64,000 nucleotides of DNA, from the NCBI RefSeq assembly GCF_023072615.1, contig NZ_JAKNRW010000002.1:410299-474298 (forward strand), written 5' to 3'. The notes beneath the pieces were generated by a model. It was not told the origin of the DNA. It did not search any database and worked only from the letters and a program-made list of their open reading frames with translations. The stretch comes from Pseudomonas violetae (GTDB lineage Bacteria > Pseudomonadota > Gammaproteobacteria > Pseudomonadales > Pseudomonadaceae). Shown here piece after piece: positions 17,491-26,567 of the stretch (position 1 is its first letter; every line of letters starts with the position of its first letter). The translations under genes and the position numbers were made by a program.

Positions 17491-18759
17491 ATGGGCACGC
17501 ACGTTATCAAGATGCCGGACATTGGCGAAGGCATTGCAGAAGTTGAATTGTCGGTGTGGCACGTCAAAGTTGGTGACCTGGTCGTCGAGGATCAGGTGCT
17601 GGCCGATGTGATGACCGACAAGGCGATGGTCGATATTCCATCACCGGTTCATGGCAAGGTGATTTCTTTGGGCGGTGTGCCTGGGGAAGTCATGGCGGTC
17701 GGCAGCGTCCTGATCAGCATTGAGGTCGAAGGCGCCGGCAACATTAAAGAGTCGGCTCAGCCAGTGGTTGCCGCTGTGAAAGAAGCACCTGCGCCGAAAG
17801 TGGAAGCCGCTGTAGAAAACAAACCAGTCGCTACCGCAGCGCCACGAGTGGCTGTTTGCCAAGGTCCGATAGTGGCTCGCGAGGCTGATGAACGCCCGCT
17901 GGCCTCCCCGGCCGTGCGTAAACACGCACTCGATCTGGGCATCCAGTTGCGTCTGGTGCGTGGCACAGGGCCTGCCGGTCGCGTGTTGCACGAAGACCTC
18001 GACGCCTATCTGGCGCAAGGTCAGTCGACTGTATCGACCGCAGCCGCGTATGCGCAGCGTAACGACGAGGAGCAAATCCCGGTCATCGGCATGCGCCGCA
18101 AGATCGCCCAGCGCATGCAGGACGCCACCCAGCGTGCCGCCCACTTCAGTTATGTCGAGGAAATCGACGTTACGGCCGTGGAAGAACTGCGCGCGCACCT
18201 GAACGAAAAACACGGCGCCAGCCGCGGCAAGTTGACCCTGTTGCCGTTCCTGGTTCGCGCCCTGGTGGTTGCCCTACGGGATTTCCCGCAGATCAACGCC
18301 CGTTACGACGACGAAGCCCAGGTCATCACCCGCCTTGGCGCGGTACATGTGGGCATCGCAACCCAGGCCGGCGGCGGCTTGATGGTGCCCGTAGTGCGTC
18401 ACGCCGAGGCCCGCAGCCTGTGGGACAACGCTGCAGAAATCTCGCGCCTGGCCACCGCAGCACGCAACGGCAAGGCCAGCCGCGACGAGCTGTCCGGCTC
18501 GAGCATCACCCTGACCAGCCTCGGCGCCCTGGGTGGGATTGTCAGCACCCCGGTGCTTAACCTGCCGGAAGTGGCCATTGTCGGCGTCAACAAGATCGTC
18601 GAGCGGCCGATGGTGGTCAAAGGCCAGATCGTGATTCGCAAGATGATGAACCTCTCCAGCTCCTTCGATCACCGTGTGGTCGATGGCATGGACGCGGCGC
18701 AATTTATCCAGGCTGTGCGCGGCTTGCTCGAACAACCCGCCACCCTGTTTGTGGAGTAG
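17491..18759 (+). CDS. bkdB: Lipoamide acyltransferase E2 of the branched-chain complex
   Basis: 422 residues. One lipoyl domain with the modified Lys at position 44 (DVMTDKAMVDIPSP), an Ala/Pro/Val-rich linker (about 85-130), a peripheral subunit-binding domain (LASPAVRKHALDLGI to GRVLHEDL), and the catalytic acyltransferase domain ending in SSFDHRVVDGMDAAQF, where the HxxxDG motif carries the catalytic His. It is the core of the complex, accepting acyl groups from E1 and passing them to CoA. No gap before or after within the operon (three bases to lpdV). Confidence 0.96.
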   Translation: MGTHVIKMPDIGEGIAEVELSVWHVKVGDLVVEDQVLADVMTDKAMVDIPSPVHGKVISLGGVPGEVMAVGSVLISIEVEGAGNIKESAQPVVAAVKEAPAPKVEAAVENKPVATAAPRVAVCQGPIVAREADERPLASPAVRKHALDLGIQLRLVRGTGPAGRVLHEDLDAYLAQGQSTVSTAAAYAQRNDEEQIPVIGMRRKIAQRMQDATQRAAHFSYVEEIDVTAVEELRAHLNEKHGASRGKLTLLPFLVRALVVALRDFPQINARYDDEAQVITRLGAVHVGIATQAGGGLMVPVVRHAEARSLWDNAAEISRLATAARNGKASRDELSGSSITLTSLGALGGIVSTPVLNLPEVAIVGVNKIVERPMVVKGQIVIRKMMNLSSSFDHRVVDGMDAAQFIQAVRGLLEQPATLFVE

Positions 18760-18762
18760 GTC

Positions 18763-20148
18763 ATGCAACAGACTTTGAACACTACGCTGCTGATCATTGG
18801 TGGCGGCCCTGGCGGCTATGTCACGGCGATCCGTGCCGGTCAGTTGGGCATCCCGACTATCCTGGTGGAAGGCCAATCGCTTGGCGGCACCTGCCTGAAC
18901 ATTGGCTGCATCCCGTCCAAGGCCTTGATTCACGTCGCCGAGCAGTTCCACCAAACTCGCCAACACAGTCAGCACTCGGCCCTGGGTATCAGCGTTGGGG
19001 AGCCTGGCCTGGACATCGGCAAAAGCGTCGAATGGAAGGACGGCATCGTTGATCGCCTGACCACCGGCGTCGCCGCACTGCTGAAAAAGAACAAGGTCCA
19101 GGTCATTCAGGGCTGGGCCAGGATCATCGACGGCAAAAACGTCGAGGTCGGCGACACCCGAATCCAGTGCGAGCACCTTGTGTTGGCTACCGGCTCGAAA
19201 AGCGTGAACCTGCCGATGCTGCCGATCGGCGGTCCGATCATTTCATCGACTGAAGCCCTGGCGCCGACCTCGGTGCCCAAGCGCCTGATCGTCGTTGGCG
19301 GTGGTTATATCGGCCTGGAGCTGGGAATTGCCTATCGCAAACTCGGCGCTGACGTGAGCGTGGTCGAAGCCCAGGATCGCATCCTGCCCGCCTACGACGC
19401 GGAACTGACCCAACCGGTGCACGAGGAACTGAAAAAACTCGGCGTGAAGCTTTACTTGAAGCATAGCGTCGAAGGCTTTGATTCTTCTAGTAATACTCTA
19501 CAAGTTCGTGAGCCTGGCGGCGACACGCTGAACCTGGAAATGGATCAGGTGCTGGTGGCCGTCGGTCGCAAACCGAACACTCAGGGCTGGAATCTTGAAG
19601 CGCTGAATCTGGACATGAACGGCGCGGCGATCACAATCGACAGCCGCTGCCAGACCAGCATGCGCAACGTGTACGCCATCGGCGACCTGAGCGGCGAACC
19701 CATGCTCGCGCACCGGGCCATGGCCCAGGGCGAAATGGTCGCCGAGCTGATCAGTGGTAAATCCCGCGAGTTCAGCCCCACCGCCATCGCCGCCGTGTGC
19801 TTCACCGACCCGGAATTGGTGGTGGTCGGCAAGACCCCCGACGATGCCAAGGCTGCCGGGCTGGACTGTATTGTTTCGAGCTTCCCGTTCGCGGCCAATG
19901 GCCGGGCGATGACACTGGAATCCAAAAGCGGCTTCGTGCGCGTCGTGGCACGGCGGGACAATCATGTGATTGTCGGCTGGCAGGCGGTCGGGGTCGGGGT
20001 TTCGGAGTTGTCGACTGCGTTCGGCCAGAGCCTGGAAATGGGCGCTCGCCTGGAAGACATCGCCGGCACCATCCATGCGCATCCGACGCTGGGTGAAGCG
20101 GTGCAGGAAGCAGCATTACGTGCTCTGGGGCATGCGCTGCACCTCTAA
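18763..20148 (+). CDS. lpdV: Dihydrolipoamide dehydrogenase LPD-Val (E3)
   Basis: 461 residues. FAD site GGGPGGYV (13-20), redox disulfide [13 protein letters not shown] with Cys44 and Cys49, NAD site [12 protein letters not shown], second FAD motif [16 protein letters not shown], and dimer-interface base pair in [15 protein letters not shown]. Reoxidises the lipoyl groups of BkdB with NAD+. The operon-linked E3 is the valine-induced isozyme in P. putida. A REP repeat follows eleven bases after the stop, probably marking the operon end. Confidence 0.95.
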   Translation: MQQTLNTTLLIIGGGPGGYVTAIRAGQLGIPTILVEGQSLGGTCLNIGCIPSKALIHVAEQFHQTRQHSQHSALGISVGEPGLDIGKSVEWKDGIVDRLTTGVAALLKKNKVQVIQGWARIIDGKNVEVGDTRIQCEHLVLATGSKSVNLPMLPIGGPIISSTEALAPTSVPKRLIVVGGGYIGLELGIAYRKLGADVSVVEAQDRILPAYDAELTQPVHEELKKLGVKLYLKHSVEGFDSSSNTLQVREPGGDTLNLEMDQVLVAVGRKPNTQGWNLEALNLDMNGAAITIDSRCQTSMRNVYAIGDLSGEPMLAHRAMAQGEMVAELISGKSREFSPTAIAAVCFTDPELVVVGKTPDDAKAAGLDCIVSSFPFAANGRAMTLESKSGFVRVVARRDNHVIVGWQAVGVGVSELSTAFGQSLEMGARLEDIAGTIHAHPTLGEAVQEAALRALGHALHL

Positions 20149-20158
20149 CTTCGATCAC

Positions 20159-20281
20159 TGTGGCGAGGGAGCTTGCTCCCGCTGGGGCGCGAAGCGGCCC
20201 TTATTTGACTTCCTGGCACACCGCGTCGTCTGGATTTGCGACTGCTTCGCCGCCGAACGGGAGCAAGCTCCCTAGCCACAG
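20159..20281. repeat. REP-type long inverted repeat
   Basis: Arms TGTGGCGAGGGAGCTTGCTC and GAGCAAGCTCCCTAGCCACA enclose about 80 bases. Same family as 11165-11277; one arm carries a G-to-A change. Follows the lpdV stop. Confidence 0.78.
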
Positions 20282-20418
20282 GATTGAGAACAATGAAGAA
20301 TCGGCGACATATTTCATGAGCAGGCTAAGAAATCTGCCAATCAGCCGATAGTCCGGGCTGCGAAACCGGTCCGGAATGAAGTATTGTTGTCCCCATCCAA
20401 AAAACGTCAGAAGCCTTG

Positions 20419-20434
20419 AACCGCTTTGGCGGTT
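20419..20434 (+). promoter_or_regulatory. Short hairpin in the ilvE leader
   Basis: AACCGC-TTTG-GCGGTT forms a six-pair stem with a four-base loop, ending 20 bases before the ilvE ATG. No U tract follows, so it is not a simple terminator. Role unknown. Confidence 0.3.
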
Positions 20435-20454
20435 GTTCAGTGATAGAGGGTGTC

Positions 20455-21474
20455 ATGGGTAACGAAAGCATCAATTGGGACAAGCTGGGTTTTGATTACA
20501 TCAAGACAGACAAGCGCTATCTCTCGTACTGGCGTAACGGCGAGTGGGACAAAGGCACCCTCACCGAAGACAACGTGCTGCACATCAGCGAAGGCTCCAC
20601 TGCCCTTCACTATGGCCAGCAATGCTTCGAAGGCATGAAGGCCTATCGTTGCAAGGACGGCTCGATCAACCTGTTCCGCCCGGACCAGAACGCCCTGCGC
20701 ATGCAACGCAGTTGTGCGCGTCTGCTGATGCCGTTCGTCGAAACCGAGCAGTTCATCGAGGCCTGCAAAGAAGTGGTTCGTGCCAACGAGCGCTTCATCC
20801 CGCCTTACGGGACAGGCGGCGCGCTGTACCTGCGCCCGTTCGTGATCGGTGTGGGTGACAACATCGGCGTGCGTACTGCGCCGGAGTTCATCTTCTCGAT
20901 TTTCTGCATTCCGGTCGGCGCCTACTTCAAGGGCGGCCTGACGCCGCACAACTTCCTGATTTCCAGCTACGACCGCGCCGCCCCACAAGGCACCGGCGCG
21001 GCCAAGGTCGGTGGCAACTACGCAGCGAGCCTGATGCCAGGTTCCCTGGCCAAGAAAGCTCACTTCGCCGACTGCATCTACCTGGACCCAATGACCCACA
21101 CCAAAATCGAAGAAGTGGGCTCGGCTAACTTCTTCGGGATCACCCACGACAACAAGTTCGTCACGCCGAACTCGCCGTCGGTACTGCCGGGCATCACCCG
21201 TCTGTCGCTGATTGAGTTGGCCAAATCGCGCTTGGGCCTGGAAGTGGTTGAAGGTGACGTGCTCATCAACAAGCTGTCGGACTTCAAGGAAGCCGGCGCT
21301 TGCGGTACCGCTGCGGTGATCACCCCGATCGGCGGTATCAGCTACAACGACCATCTGCACGTGTTCCACAGCGAAACCGAGGTTGGCCCGGTTACCCAGA
21401 AGCTTTACAAGGAGCTGACCGGGGTACAGACCGGCGATATCGAAGCGCCAGCTGGCTGGATCGTCAAGGTTTGA
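20455..21474 (+). CDS. ilvE: Branched-chain amino acid aminotransferase
   Basis: 339 residues, class IV PLP aminotransferase of the long (eukaryote-like) type: ALHYGQQCFEGMKAYR, RMQRSCARLLMP, GTGGALYLRPFVIG, then AKVGGNYAASLMPGSLAKKAHF with the PLP Lys in AKVGGNY, EEVGSANFFGI and AGACGTAAVITPIGGI. I used the ATG at 20455 (MGNESINWDKLGF) preceded by AGAGGG; the 13 extra codons upstream start in a hairpin. Interconverts Leu/Ile/Val and their 2-oxo acids, supplying the bkd complex next door or biosynthesis. Ends with a clear terminator. Confidence 0.93.
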   Translation: MGNESINWDKLGFDYIKTDKRYLSYWRNGEWDKGTLTEDNVLHISEGSTALHYGQQCFEGMKAYRCKDGSINLFRPDQNALRMQRSCARLLMPFVETEQFIEACKEVVRANERFIPPYGTGGALYLRPFVIGVGDNIGVRTAPEFIFSIFCIPVGAYFKGGLTPHNFLISSYDRAAPQGTGAAKVGGNYAASLMPGSLAKKAHFADCIYLDPMTHTKIEEVGSANFFGITHDNKFVTPNSPSVLPGITRLSLIELAKSRLGLEVVEGDVLINKLSDFKEAGACGTAAVITPIGGISYNDHLHVFHSETEVGPVTQKLYKELTGVQTGDIEAPAGWIVKV

Positions 21475-22411
21475 CCTGACGCTCGCGACATCCCGACCCT
21501 CCATTGCTCACGCAATGGGGGGCTTTTTTTGCCTGGGCTATAACAGAGCTGGATAAATCTGCTCCTACGGGGTTCCTATGGGACCTCTCGATGTTAGTCT
21601 GACCAATCCTCTTACCCTGCCTGCCCTTGATTCCGCTGGCCTGACCATCCTGCTGTTTGCCAGTACGAGCCTGGGTGATCAAACCCGGTATCAACGCGCC
21701 CTCGGGCAAGTTCTTCCAGAACCGAGCAGGCAAATGTCCTTCCATGACCTTGGGATTCAATCGCGCCGGGTTGAAAATATGGCTGTAGTAGGTCAGCCAC
21801 ATGTCAGCGTGAGGATCGTCTACGTTCTGTGACATCTGCTGCCATTCCACCGGACATTGACGCAGGTAGCTCAATTGCTCGCCGTCGTAGTACACGCCGT
21901 CCCTGGGCGTCGCAATCATCCAGCGATGCCGCCCCATGCGACCAATAAAATGTTCGCTGGCACTGTGCAGGATGTCGTGGGCGGGCTCGTGCCAGGCGAC
22001 GTATTGCGGCCCCACGCATCCGGGTAACTCAACAAACCTCACAAATGCATGTAAATGATGAGATTCGCGCTGTACCTGCTTGATTCTCCGCTGTAATTCA
22101 CTGCCCAGCTTATCCCCGGCCATCATCGCGGTGCGGTCACCATGACTGACTCGCCACAGCACTTCATACAACAGGCTCCAGCGCTGATCGCCGCGATAAC
22201 GGGCGGCCTGTTCCAGAGTGTCGAGCAGCGTTCGCGGAATACGCGCTAGAAACGGCCCCTGGGATTCGGGCAAGGTGTGATCACTGGCAAACAAGTCCTG
22301 CACACCCTCGCTGGCCCACGCCACCAGGCTTGGATCAATCTCATGGCTGAGCAGCCAACGCGCTTGATGGCGCCAAGTGTCGAACAGGTCGTCGCAATCG
22401 AGATTGATCAT
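21464..22411 (-). CDS. TIGR03915/DUF4130-type putative DNA metabolism protein
   Basis: 315 residues as read. The core (about 1-245) fits the DUF4130 family partnered with a radical SAM protein: ARYRGDQRWSLLYEVLWR, FVRFVELPG, VAWHEPAHDILHSASEHFIGRMG, RWMIATPRDGVYYDGEQL, and TYYSHIFNPARLNPKVMEGHLPARFWKNLPEG. ATGA overlap with the radical SAM gene gives the start at 22411. The last 65 or so residues are atypical (polar, Gly/Gln/Arg-rich), read antisense through the ilvE terminator, and overlap the ilvE 3' end by 11 bases, so an ancestral stop may have been lost. Probably a DNA repair or modification factor; the reaction is unknown. Confidence 0.8.
   Translation of the reverse strand: MINLDCDDLFDTWRHQARWLLSHEIDPSLVAWASEGVQDLFASDHTLPESQGPFLARIPRTLLDTLEQAARYRGDQRWSLLYEVLWRVSHGDRTAMMAGDKLGSELQRRIKQVQRESHHLHAFVRFVELPGCVGPQYVAWHEPAHDILHSASEHFIGRMGRHRWMIATPRDGVYYDGEQLSYLRQCPVEWQQMSQNVDDPHADMWLTYYSHIFNPARLNPKVMEGHLPARFWKNLPEGALIPGLITQARTGKQQDGQASGIKGRQGKRIGQTNIERSHRNPVGADLSSSVIAQAKKAPHCVSNGGSGCRERQVKP
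21498..21531 (+). terminator. Rho-independent terminator of ilvE
   Basis: CCATTGC-TCAC-GCAATGG with further G/C pairing, then CTTTTTTT. It lies inside the 3' end of the opposite-strand DUF4130 frame. Confidence 0.85.
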
Positions 22412-23628
22412 CCCCACAAGCCCATCTGCTGCGGTTGCGGGCGGTCGCGCAGCTGTTGGTAGAGCAAATGGCTGGTGACTTCCGCCTGCTGCGGGTGGTA
22501 ATCGCTGGTGATGAAAAACGGCTTGGCCTTGGCCAGCACGCAGCGCATGCGCGCCAGGTCCTCATATCGAATCCGGCGCTGACGGCGCAGTTCCACCAGG
22601 CGCTCGGTCGTACGCAGGCCAATCCCGGGAATACGCGAGATCAGGGAGGCCTCGGCGCGGTTGAGGTCCAGTGGAAAGATGTCACGATTTTCCAGCGCCC
22701 AGGCCAATTTAGGGTCGATGTCCAACGCCAGGTGGCCCGGGCCTTTGAACAACTCCCCGGCGGTGTAGCCATAACTGCGCAGCAAGAAGTCGGCCTGGTA
22801 CAAGCGGTGCTCACGCATCAACGGTGGCGCGGCGAGGGGCACGCTTTTCGGGCTGTCGGGTATCGGGCTGAACGCCGAATAATAGACCCGGCGTAATTTG
22901 AAGTTGCCGTACAGCGACTGGGCACTATGCAAAATGGTGCTGTCATCGGTGTCATCGGCGCCCACGATCATCTGCGTGCTCTGCCCGGCCGGCGCGAACC
23001 TGGGTGCTCGCGGCTCGTTCAAAACGGTCTGAACGCCTGTGTAGATAGTCTGCATTGCGCCCTTGATCGAACCGATGTGTTTTTCCGGCGCCAGGGTTTG
23101 CAAGCTGGCGTCGGTAGGCAACTCGATATTGACGCTCAACCGGTCGGCATAGCGCCCCGCTTGCTCGATCAGCGCCGGATCGGCCTCGGGAATGGTCTTG
23201 AGGTGGATATATCCGCGAAATTCATGTTCTTCACGCAATAACCGCGCAACCCGAATCAATTGCTCCATGGTGTAATCCGCCGAACGGATGATCCCGGAGC
23301 TCAGAAACAACCCACTGACGCAGTTACGCCGATAGAAATCCATGGTCAGCGTAACTACTTCTTCCGGGGTGAACCGCGCCCTTGGCACGTCGCTGGAGCG
23401 GCGGTTGACGCAGTACTGGCAGTCGTAAAGACAGAAGTTGGTCAGCAGAATCTTCAGCAGCGAGACGCAGCGTCCATCCGGGGTATAGCTGTGACAAATG
23501 CCCATGCCATTGCTCGCACCCAGGCCGCTTTTGCCCTCCGAGCTGCGCTTGGGCGCACCGCTGCTGGCGCAGGACGCATCGTACTTGGCGGCGTCGGCGA
23601 GAATGCTGAGCTTGTCGATGAGTTCCAT
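22408..23628 (-). CDS. Radical SAM protein, TIGR03916-type putative DNA modification/repair
   Basis: 406 residues. The 4Fe-4S motif is CLYDCQYC (about 65-72), preceded by CHSYTPDGRCVSLLK and followed by GLFLSSGII, FRGYIHLKTIPEAD and a Ser/Gly-rich SAM-binding core. The C-terminus has a helix-hairpin-helix DNA-binding motif (ISRIPGIGLRTTERL). The start is the ATG at 23628, with an upstream TTG less likely. It is co-translated with the DUF4130 gene, and a LexA-type box sits 16 bases before the start, so the pair should be induced by DNA damage. In other bacteria the pair is often linked to a uracil-DNA glycosylase-like protein; none is adjacent here. Confidence 0.88.
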   Translation of the reverse strand: MELIDKLSILADAAKYDASCASSGAPKRSSEGKSGLGASNGMGICHSYTPDGRCVSLLKILLTNFCLYDCQYCVNRRSSDVPRARFTPEEVVTLTMDFYRRNCVSGLFLSSGIIRSADYTMEQLIRVARLLREEHEFRGYIHLKTIPEADPALIEQAGRYADRLSVNIELPTDASLQTLAPEKHIGSIKGAMQTIYTGVQTVLNEPRAPRFAPAGQSTQMIVGADDTDDSTILHSAQSLYGNFKLRRVYYSAFSPIPDSPKSVPLAAPPLMREHRLYQADFLLRSYGYTAGELFKGPGHLALDIDPKLAWALENRDIFPLDLNRAEASLISRIPGIGLRTTERLVELRRQRRIRYEDLARMRCVLAKAKPFFITSDYHPQQAEVTSHLLYQQLRDRPQPQQMGLWG

Positions 23629-23643
23629 GGGGCACGCCAATGA

Positions 23644-23659
23644 CTGTTTGGATATACAG
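23644..23659 (-). promoter_or_regulatory. LexA (SOS) box
   Basis: Read on the minus strand, CTGTATATCCAAACAG matches CTG-N10-CAG with the usual TATAT half. It ends 16 bases before the radical SAM start codon. A strong candidate operator for LexA. Confidence 0.78.
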
Positions 23660-23688
23660 TACAGAGTCGCTGGCCTGGGTTCAAGTCG

Positions 23689-24441
23689 TTACACAGCCCT
23701 TGGTCCGATTGTCGACGGACGCTTGGCCTGCAAATTTGTCTCGGGTTCGAGGGGCAGCTCGAGCTCAAACCGCCGACTGACCTCCTTGCGCCCCAATGCC
23801 GTCAGCGCCAGCGCCCGACTATCCAGGTCCTGGGTCACCCATCGACGGGTGATTGCCAATTTCAGCAACGCTGCACCCAATGCCCCACCCAGATGTGGCC
23901 GACGCATGCTCCAGTCCAGGCATGAACAGGCAAAACGCCGGCGCAGGCTGGACAATTCACCGACCTCGATGCCCAAGCCTGCGAAGGCCTGCTCACCCCG
24001 TCCGCTCAGTTGATAACCCTCATCGGTTACCAGCAGCCACCCCGCCGCGAGCATCCGATCATGCATCAGGACCGCCAGAGTGCCGGCCATGTGGTCGTAA
24101 CAGGTGCGGGCGAACTGCAAGCGATCCGGGGTACGGGGGTTGAAGGTCGGCGGAGCACTCTGGCCGATCACCATCAACGCTTCCAATGCCCGGGCCACGC
24201 ACGGGTCCGCGAGGCTGTAATAACGATGGCGGCCCTGCACGTGCAAACGCACCAGTGCCAGGTCCTTCAGCTTGGCCAAATGCGCGCTGGCGGTGGACGC
24301 GCTGACCTCGGCAATTGCCGCCAGTTCGGTGCTGGTACGGGCGTGACCATCCATCAACGAACAGAGCATTTTTGTCCGCGCCGGCTCTGCGATCGCCGCC
24401 GCCACTTGAGAGACGCCGATATCGTGCTGATGTGCGTGCAT
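23689..24441 (-). CDS. ArsR-family transcriptional regulator
   Basis: 250 residues. Winged HTH at the N-terminus: ISQVAAAI-type helix then AEPARTKMLCSLMDG, TSTELAAIAEVSASTASAHLAKL and a wing GRHRYYSL. The long C-terminal half (about 105-250) resembles the effector part of the larger ArsR proteins; FACSCLDWSMRRPHLGGALGAALL has a Cys pair but no classic ELCVCDLC metal site. Divergent from a cytochrome P450 gene (82 bases) and followed by the radical SAM gene. Likely a repressor of the P450 or of itself. Confidence 0.8.
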   Translation of the reverse strand: MHAHQHDIGVSQVAAAIAEPARTKMLCSLMDGHARTSTELAAIAEVSASTASAHLAKLKDLALVRLHVQGRHRYYSLADPCVARALEALMVIGQSAPPTFNPRTPDRLQFARTCYDHMAGTLAVLMHDRMLAAGWLLVTDEGYQLSGRGEQAFAGLGIEVGELSSLRRRFACSCLDWSMRRPHLGGALGAALLKLAITRRWVTQDLDSRALALTALGRKEVSRRFELELPLEPETNLQAKRPSTIGPRAV

Positions 24442-24523
24442 ATTTCGCTCCCGGACGAATCAAGGCTGTTTCGAACTGAAGATAGTAGCAACACTTCCAC
24501 CCTATCGAACAAGGCTGCGACCC

Positions 24524-25639
24524 ATGGACCCGATCATCGCTGCAACTCATCCCGATCCCTATCCCTACTACGCACAGCTGCGTGCCGAGGGCGGACTGGC
24601 ATTTCACCAGGGTCTCAACCTGTGGCTGGCCAGCAGTGCCCGCGCTGTGGCGGCGATACTGGAACATCCCGATTGTCACGTCCGGCCAGCCGCCGAGCCG
24701 GTGCCCATGGCCATTGCCGGCGGGATGGCAGGTAGCGTTTTCGGGCGTCTGATGCGGATGAACGAAGGCCCAAGTCAGCGCTGCCCCAGATCGGCGATCG
24801 AACCGGAGTTGGCCTTGCTCGAAGCCGGTAAAGTGAAGGCGCTGGTGGCTGCGCGGTTCATCACACCTGACGCTGAAGGGCTGCACAATGCCATGTTCCG
24901 TGGACCGGTGTGCGTGGTCGCGGTGCTGCTGGGGTTCTCTCCCACCCAGGCCCGGATTATCAGCGAGTTGACGGCCGACTTTGGGGCGTGCCTGTCGCCT
25001 CTGAGCGATCAAGCTCAATTGGCAGACGCGCAGATAGCCGCCGAACAACTCAGTGGCTACCTGCTTGAGCTATTGGATGATCCGGACAACCGCAGCACTT
25101 TGCTGGGCAACATCCGCCGGCGCTTCGCTACCGAGTCGCCAGACCAGCAGGTGTTGATTGCCAACCTGATCGGTCTGTTCTCTCAAACCCACGAGGCGAC
25201 GGCTGGCCTGATCGGCAACGCCTTGATTGCGCTGAATCGACACCTGGCGGTGCCACACGAGTCGCTGCAAATGGATGATCTGATCGCCGAAACCCTGCGG
25301 TTCGACCCGCCCGTGCAGAACACTCGCCGGTTTGTCGCTGCGGACTGTGTGATTGAGGGGGTGCGTTTGAATGCTGGGGATGTGGTGTTGGTGGTTTTGG
25401 GCGCGGCTAATCGGGATCCGCTGTTAAACACGGATCCTGGGCTGTTCATGCTTGATCGCCCGAATCGGCGGAGTTTCACCTTTGGCGTGGGAAGGCATGA
25501 GTGTCCCGGGCGGTTACTGGCGTTGGAAATTGCCGCGGCGACCGTGCGGGAGGTGCTGACGACTAACATACAGCTGGGGGGATTGAGGTGGGTGTATCGG
25601 CGTTCCTTAAATGGGCGAACTCCGGTTTTTAGCTCGTGA
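24524..25639 (+). CDS. Cytochrome P450
   Basis: 371 residues, soluble bacterial class. I-helix region LIGLFSQTHEATAGLIGN, ExxR motif ETLRFDPPVQNTRRF, heme-binding FTFGVGRHECPGRLLALE with the proximal Cys. The I-helix has THEAT where many P450s have AG(D/E)T. No ferredoxin or reductase gene is adjacent, so redox partners must lie elsewhere. It has its own divergent ArsR regulator. Substrate unknown. At 371 residues it is slightly short but complete. Confidence 0.9.
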   Translation: MDPIIAATHPDPYPYYAQLRAEGGLAFHQGLNLWLASSARAVAAILEHPDCHVRPAAEPVPMAIAGGMAGSVFGRLMRMNEGPSQRCPRSAIEPELALLEAGKVKALVAARFITPDAEGLHNAMFRGPVCVVAVLLGFSPTQARIISELTADFGACLSPLSDQAQLADAQIAAEQLSGYLLELLDDPDNRSTLLGNIRRRFATESPDQQVLIANLIGLFSQTHEATAGLIGNALIALNRHLAVPHESLQMDDLIAETLRFDPPVQNTRRFVAADCVIEGVRLNAGDVVLVVLGAANRDPLLNTDPGLFMLDRPNRRSFTFGVGRHECPGRLLALEIAAATVREVLTTNIQLGGLRWVYRRSLNGRTPVFSS

Positions 25640-25683
25640 ATTTCAGGGCCTAAAGATCGCAGCGTCGTTTCTCTCGGCTGCGC

Positions 25684-26022
25684 CTACTCGTCCCTGGTCA
25701 ACACTTCCAGCAATTCAATCTCGAAAATCAGATTCGAATTCGGCGTAATTTTACCCATGGTCCGCTCACCGTAGCCCAAATGCGCCGGCACCAGCAATTT
25801 GCGCTTGCCGCCGACCTGCATTCCCATGATGCCTTGATCCCAGCCCTTGATGACTCGACCGGTGCCAATCACACACTGAAACGGTTTGCCCCGACTGTAG
25901 GACGAATCAAATTCCGTACCGTCTTCCAGCCAGCCGCGGTATTGAGTGGTGATCAGGGCACCCTTGACTGCCGCCTTGCCGTCACCCGGCTCCAGGTCGA
26001 TGATCTGTAATTCGTCGTTCAT
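25684..26022 (-). CDS. FKBP-type peptidyl-prolyl isomerase
   Basis: 112 residues, a single FKBP domain: VKGALITTQYRGWLEDGTEFDSSYSRGKPFQCVIGTG, VIKGWDQGIMGMQVGGKRKLLVPAHLGYG, NSNLIFEIELLEV. All the usual FK506-pocket positions (Tyr, Asp, Trp, Tyr) are present. No signal peptide, so a cytoplasmic folding helper. The stop is 45 bases from the convergent P450 stop. Confidence 0.92.
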   Translation of the reverse strand: MNDELQIIDLEPGDGKAAVKGALITTQYRGWLEDGTEFDSSYSRGKPFQCVIGTGRVIKGWDQGIMGMQVGGKRKLLVPAHLGYGERTMGKITPNSNLIFEIELLEVLTRDE

Positions 26023-26151
26023 GAATCTTGCTCTGTTAACCGTTAATCAGGGCGTTTTCGCAGAATTTGCCGCCGTTGGCAATCCATTGAACCGAAACAG
26101 CCCGGCCCGTTCAGGTGAGTATCGACTCCGTACTCAGAAATGGACGCTCTG

Positions 26152-26250
26152 ATGACCGACTCACCGCGCAGTTTCAGTCCGCCCTACATCCTCAACCGCA
26201 TCATTGCCCACGGCTCCGAACGGCAGCGTTCCGGTGCGTTGGGCACGATC
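26152..26250 (+). pseudogene. Relic of an M4 (protealysin-like) metalloprotease start
   Basis: An open frame begins MTDSPRSFSPPYILNRIIAHGS and continues ERQRSGALGTIEQ. This looks like the short propeptide at the start of protealysin-type M4 proteases (FIPPYLLxxIAxHG pattern), but no catalytic domain follows. The frame runs straight into the opposite-strand end of the RcnB-like gene, so it seems to be the stump left by a deletion. Identified by pattern only. Confidence 0.4.
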
Positions 26251-26258
26251 GAGCAGGC

Positions 26259-26567
26259 CTACTTCTCCACCGGCGTAATATCCACGATCGTGCCGTTGGT
26301 AATCATCACCATCATGTACTTGTCATGCACCTGCACCCACTGCGCTTGCGCTAGCGGGGCTTTCAGACCTTTGGCTTTCCAGTTCTTCAGGGCTTTTTCA
26401 GGTCGCTGGTAGATATCCGGGGCGCGGTCGTTGACGTTCAGTTCGCGAGTGTTGGTGGCACTCGGCTGCACGGTTTTTTCAGGGGAGTCATCCGCTTGAA
26501 CGATGGGACTGATCCCGGCAACGCCAGCGGCAATGGCCAGGGCGGCGATGAGGGTTTTGCTGTTCAT
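26259..26567 (-). CDS. RcnB-family periplasmic protein
   Basis: 102 residues with a signal peptide (MNSKTLIAALAIAAGVAGISPIVQA). The C-terminal half, RAPDIYQRPEKALKNW to WVQVHDKYMMVMITNGTIVDI, fits the RcnB family of small periplasmic proteins (nickel/cobalt homeostasis in E. coli). There is no His-rich metal site here, so a metal role is uncertain. I took the ATG at 26567 because the signal peptide starts there. Stands alone, facing away from the antiporter gene. Confidence 0.75.
   Translation of the reverse strand: MNSKTLIAALAIAAGVAGISPIVQADDSPEKTVQPSATNTRELNVNDRAPDIYQRPEKALKNWKAKGLKAPLAQAQWVQVHDKYMMVMITNGTIVDITPVEK

Noticed and set aside
18274..19176. 300-codon open frame on the minus strand
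   Set aside because: Runs across two well-supported genes, bkdB and lpdV; shadow.
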